The translations under genes and the position numbers were made by a program. Below the pieces are notes generated by a model. That model was not told where the DNA came from. It worked only from the letters and a program-made list of their open reading frames with translations, and made no database searches. From Mesorhizobium sp. M1D.F.Ca.ET.043.01.1.1 (GTDB lineage: Bacteria > Pseudomonadota > Alphaproteobacteria > Rhizobiales > Rhizobiaceae), in NCBI RefSeq assembly GCF_003952385.1, contig NZ_CP034444.1, forward strand, positions 5,841,001 to 5,905,000: DNA of 64,000 nt, in the 5' to 3' direction. Position 1 is the first letter of the stretch. Each line of letters opens with the position of its first letter. Positions 61,375-64,000 of this stretch are shown piece by piece.

Positions 61375-62525
61375 ACTGGCTGAAACCATCCTGGCAAGCG
61401 ATGCTTGCGATCGTCTTTTGCCTCATCGCCTTCGCGCTCGGCGCGATGTCGAAACCGGAAGCGGCCGCGCTGGCCCAGCCCGCCGCGACGATCGCCTACC
61501 CGTATATGGGCACAAAGGGCCTGATCCTCGCGCTGCTGCTGATCGCCGCGCTGGTTTCCACCGTGAGACTCGCGCCGGTTGTCGAGGCCGCCGTGCTGTT
61601 CATCGGCGCCCATTTCGCTGCCTGGCTGCTGATCAAGGGCATAGGCGGCTTCGAGGGTACTGCGTTGGCGCCTTACTTTTTGACTCTCGCAGCCGCGTGG
61701 TTGCTTGCTTGGCGCTGTGTGGCCCTCCTATCTTCGCTAAGACCCGCGGCCAACGGGGCGAAGACCGCGCTGCGCCTCATCATCCCGGCGATCTTCGGCG
61801 CCTGGATCCTGATCATCTGGGAAGCGGTGACGCGGGGCGCCGGCATCCCGTTCATCCTTTTGCCGCCGCCAAGCGCCATCGGCGCGCGCATCGCCAACTC
61901 GCTGCCGATCCTGGGGTCGGATGTGCGGCAGACCATCTTCAAGGCGGTGCTGGTCGGCTATATCGTCGGCAACCTCGCCGGCTTCATCGTCGCCATCCTC
62001 GCCGACCGCGTGCCGTTCCTGCGGCGAGGGCTGCTGCCGATCGGCAACATGGTGTCGGCGCTGCCGATCATCGGTGTAGCGCCGATCATGGTGATGTGGT
62101 TCGGCTTCGATTGGCCGTCCAAGGCCGCGGTCGTCATCATCATGACCTTCTTCCCGATGCTGGTGAACACGGTCGCCGGGCTTGCCGCCTCCGGCCATAT
62201 GGAGCGCGACCTGATGCGCACCTATGCGTCGGGTTATTGGCCGACGCTTCTGAAGCTCAGGCTGCCGGCGGCAATGCCGTTCATCTTCAACGCGCTGAAG
62301 ATCAACTCGACGCTGGCGCTGATCGGCGCCATCGTCGCGGAGTTCTTCGGCACCCCGGTGGTGGGCATGGGATTCCGCATTTCGACGGAAGTCGGGCGGA
62401 TGAACATCGACATGGTGTGGGCCGAAATCGCAGTTGCAGCACTGGCGGGTTCGGTCTTTTATGGTGTGGTCGCTCTAGTCGAGAGAGCCGTCACGTTTTG
62501 GCATCCCTCTGTCCGTGGTGGATAG
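61371..62525 (+). CDS. ABC transporter permease (NitT/TauT/ThiX type), second subunit with N-terminal extension
   Basis: A 384-residue permease. Four or so extra hydrophobic helices (about residues 8-120) precede the standard domain, which starts near ALRLIIPAIFGAWILIIWEA and carries GNMVSALPIIGVAPIMVMWF, the coupling loop RTYASGYWPTLLKLRLPAAM, and LIGAIVAEFFGTP. The extension is unusual for this family. GGGAGG lies five bases before ATG 61371, which overlaps the previous TGA. With its partner it should form a heterodimeric channel. Confidence 0.88.
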   Translation: MNWLKPSWQAMLAIVFCLIAFALGAMSKPEAAALAQPAATIAYPYMGTKGLILALLLIAALVSTVRLAPVVEAAVLFIGAHFAAWLLIKGIGGFEGTALAPYFLTLAAAWLLAWRCVALLSSLRPAANGAKTALRLIIPAIFGAWILIIWEAVTRGAGIPFILLPPPSAIGARIANSLPILGSDVRQTIFKAVLVGYIVGNLAGFIVAILADRVPFLRRGLLPIGNMVSALPIIGVAPIMVMWFGFDWPSKAAVVIIMTFFPMLVNTVAGLAASGHMERDLMRTYASGYWPTLLKLRLPAAMPFIFNALKINSTLALIGAIVAEFFGTPVVGMGFRISTEVGRMNIDMVWAEIAVAALAGSVFYGVVALVERAVTFWHPSVRGG

Positions 62526-62566
62526 GGGCGGTGGGTTCAAGGGTGCTAACTTCAGAGGGTAAAAAC

Positions 62567-63538
62567 ATGAAAAGACTTGTAATTTCTGCTCTGGCCGGGG
62601 CGATGTCGCTGGCCGCTTTCCAGGCGATGGCCGCCGACAAGCTGACGCTGCAGCTGAAATGGGTCACCCAGGCCCAGTTCGCCGGCTATTATGTCGCCAA
62701 GGCGAAGGGCTTCTATGATGCCGAGGGCCTCGACGTCGACATCAAGCCCGGGGGTCCCGACATCGCGCCCGAGCAGGTGATCGCCGGCGGCGGCGCCGAC
62801 GTGATCGTCGACTGGATGGGCGGGGCGCTCGCCGCGCGCGAAAAGGGCGTGCCGCTGGTCAACATCGCCCAGCCGTTCAAGAAGGCCGGCATGGAGCTGG
62901 TCTGCCCGAAGGACGGCCCGATCAAGACCGAGGCCGATTTCAAGGGCCATACGCTCGGCGTCTGGTTCTTCGGCAACGAATATCCGTTCTACGCCTGGAT
63001 GAACAAGCTCGGCCTCAAGACCGAGGGGGGACCGGACGGCGTCACCGTGCTCAAGCAGAGCTTCGATGTGCAGCCGCTGATCCAGAAGCAGGCGGACTGC
63101 ATCTCGGTCATGACCTATAACGAGTACTGGCAGCTGATCGACGCCGGCTACAAGCCGGAGCAGCTGACCGTGTTCAACTACTCGGCCATGGGCAACGATT
63201 TGCTCGAAGACGGGCTCTATGCGTTGGGAGACAAGCTCAAGGATCCGGCCTTCGAGGACAAGATGGTGCGTTTCGTGCGCGCTTCGATGAAGGGCTGGAA
63301 ATATGCCGTGGACAACTCCGACGAGGCAGCCGGCATCGTCATGGACAATGGCGGCCAGGACGAGAACCACCAGAAGCGGATGATGGGCGAAGTCGCCAAG
63401 CTGATCGACAATGCCGATGGCAAGCTGATTCCGGAAGCCTATGAGCGCACCGCCAAGGCGCTGCTCGACCAGAAGATCATCGCCAAGCAGCCGGAAGGCG
63501 CGTACACCACGGCGATCACCGACAAGGCGATCAAGTAG
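62567..63538 (+). CDS. ABC transporter binding protein (NMT1/THI5-like)
   Basis: A 323-residue periplasmic receptor with a signal peptide (KRLVISALAGAMSLAAFQ, cleavage after AMAA). The family pattern is LQLKWVTQAQFAGYYVAKAKGFYDAEGLDVDI, then GGGADVIVDWMGGALAAREKG and LGVWFFGNEYPFYAWM. NMT1-like receptors include ThiY for thiamine-pyrimidine precursors, but the CCCFC motif of yeast Thi5 is absent. AGAGGGT precedes ATG 62567 by six bases. It closes the importer operon and is ended by a strong hairpin. The likely ligand, by position, is a pyrimidine or hydantoin. Confidence 0.92.
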   Translation: MKRLVISALAGAMSLAAFQAMAADKLTLQLKWVTQAQFAGYYVAKAKGFYDAEGLDVDIKPGGPDIAPEQVIAGGGADVIVDWMGGALAAREKGVPLVNIAQPFKKAGMELVCPKDGPIKTEADFKGHTLGVWFFGNEYPFYAWMNKLGLKTEGGPDGVTVLKQSFDVQPLIQKQADCISVMTYNEYWQLIDAGYKPEQLTVFNYSAMGNDLLEDGLYALGDKLKDPAFEDKMVRFVRASMKGWKYAVDNSDEAAGIVMDNGGQDENHQKRMMGEVAKLIDNADGKLIPEAYERTAKALLDQKIIAKQPEGAYTTAITDKAIK

Positions 63539-63566
63539 GCCGGCTGAACGCTGACATGCTGATCTG

Positions 63567-63596
63567 GGAACGGCGCCTCAGAGGCGCCGTTCCTTT
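63567..63596. terminator. Bidirectional terminator overlapping the lrp-type gene tail
   Basis: GGAACGGCGCCT and AGGCGCCGTTCC form a perfect 12-bp stem with a CAG loop, then TTT on the plus strand, 28 bases past the receptor stop. The last codons of the convergent Lrp-type gene (ending at 63578) lie within the stem. Confidence 0.8.
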
Positions 63597-64000
63597 ATGG
63601 TGTTCATGACGAAGCTGGTCTCGATCGAGGCGACGCATTTCAGCCGCGCGATCTTTTCCTTGATGAAGCGCTCGTACTGCTCGAGGCTTCCTGCCACCAC
63701 CTTCAGCACATAGTCGCGCGAGCCGGTGACGAGGTGGCATTCCAGGACCTCTTCCCAGCCGCGGATCGCGTCCTCGAACATGACGATCTCGTCCTCGTTC
63801 TGACGGCTGAGCCGGATGGTGGCGATGGCAACCATACCCCAGCCGAAGGCGGCCGGATCGACCAGCGCGGTGTAGCCTCTGATAACGCCGGCTTCCTCCA
63901 GCCGCCGCACGCGCCTCAGGCAGGGCGACGGCGACAGGCCGATCCGCTCGGCAAGCTCGTTGTTGGTGATGCGGGCGTCGGCTTGCAGCTCACGCAGGAT
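63578..64000 (-). CDS. Lrp/AsnC-family regulator, 5' end outside window
   Basis: The minus-strand frame stays open to the window edge, so the start is missing; about 140 residues are visible. The HTH is ITNNELAERIGLSPSPCLRRVRRLEEAGVIRGY, and the RAM ligand-binding domain follows with VECHLVTG-like LECHLVTGSRDYVLKVVAGSLEQYERFIKEKI. Such regulators respond to amino acids. It is convergent with the importer operon, so its own target probably lies on the far side. Confidence 0.9.
   Translation of the reverse strand: MLRELQADARITNNELAERIGLSPSPCLRRVRRLEEAGVIRGYTALVDPAAFGWGMVAIATIRLSRQNEDEIVMFEDAIRGWEEVLECHLVTGSRDYVLKVVAGSLEQYERFIKEKIARLKCVASIETSFVMNTIKERRL

Noticed and set aside
61328..62566. In-frame extension of the NMT1-type receptor through the second permease gene
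   Set aside because: The frame is open by chance; the real receptor starts at ATG 62567 with a ribosome site and a signal peptide.

Overview
The window is GC-rich (low-to-mid 60s % by eye), densely coded DNA from one strand-switching chromosomal stretch. Gene content and style point to an alphaproteobacterium of the order Hyphomicrobiales (Rhizobiales), most likely Mesorhizobium or a close relative. The signs are many ABC importers for sugars, peptides, sulfate and pyrimidine-like compounds, a RutR-controlled reductive pyrimidine pathway, MttB/dimethylglycine-dehydrogenase-type methylamine genes, a PBP1C/alpha-2-macroglobulin pair, a TamA/TamB pair, and short palindromic intergenic repeats of rhizobial style. 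The genus is inferred from gene style, not from a search. I see no rRNA, tRNA, CRISPR array, prophage, integrase or transposase. No gap between genes exceeds 300 bases; the larger ones (about 190-295 bases) are covered by regulatory, hairpin or repeat entries where something is visible.

Layout. (1) 1-7485, plus strand: the 3' part of a sugar ABC ATPase, then a GntR-like LacI-family regulator, a 24-bp perfect palindromic operator, a CUT2-type sugar importer (binding protein, double ATPase, two permeases) and gluconokinase. (2) 7555-14611, minus strand: sulfate uptake, with sbp - cysT - cysW - cysA - second sbp, then an Rrf2-family regulator and an unrecognised membrane-anchored protein. (3) 14816-23255, minus strand: an envelope operon of alpha-2-macroglobulin, penicillin-binding protein 1C and a VanX-like D-Ala-D-Ala dipeptidase. 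(4) 23540-31521, plus strand: tamA-tamB, with TamB enlarged by an internal tandem duplication of about 620 residues. (5) 31795-38133: an oligopeptide ABC importer with a Tat-type binding protein and a fused double ATPase. (6) 38229-45994: a lysozyme-like lipoprotein, an MttB-family methyltransferase with a dimethylglycine-dehydrogenase-like enzyme, then DoxX, VOC, ChaC and small secreted genes. (7) 46109-63538: the pyrimidine catabolic locus, preT-preA, then an unrelated block (Rrf2, AhpD-like, DoxX, DUF3592, two SDRs, XRE regulator), then rutR, an omega-aminotransferase, beta-ureidopropionase, dihydropyrimidinase, and an NMT1/THI5-type ABC importer. (8) The right end holds a truncated Lrp/AsnC regulator.

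How it works together. The best-supported system is reductive uracil/thymine use: PreTA reduces the base, dihydropyrimidinase opens the ring, beta-ureidopropionase releases beta-alanine (or beta-aminoisobutyrate), and the aminotransferase removes the amino group. RutR-like 16-bp operators sit in front of both arms (46044-46059 and 54295-54310), so the two halves probably form one regulon despite about 5 kb of intervening genes. No clearly undescribed multi-gene system could be proven by reading. The most worthwhile leads are the RutR wiring and its candidate importer, the MttB/DMGDH-like pair, the Rrf2-sulfate link, the TamB duplication, the SDR without its catalytic Tyr/Lys, and the paired dyads before the gluconokinase-linked importer.
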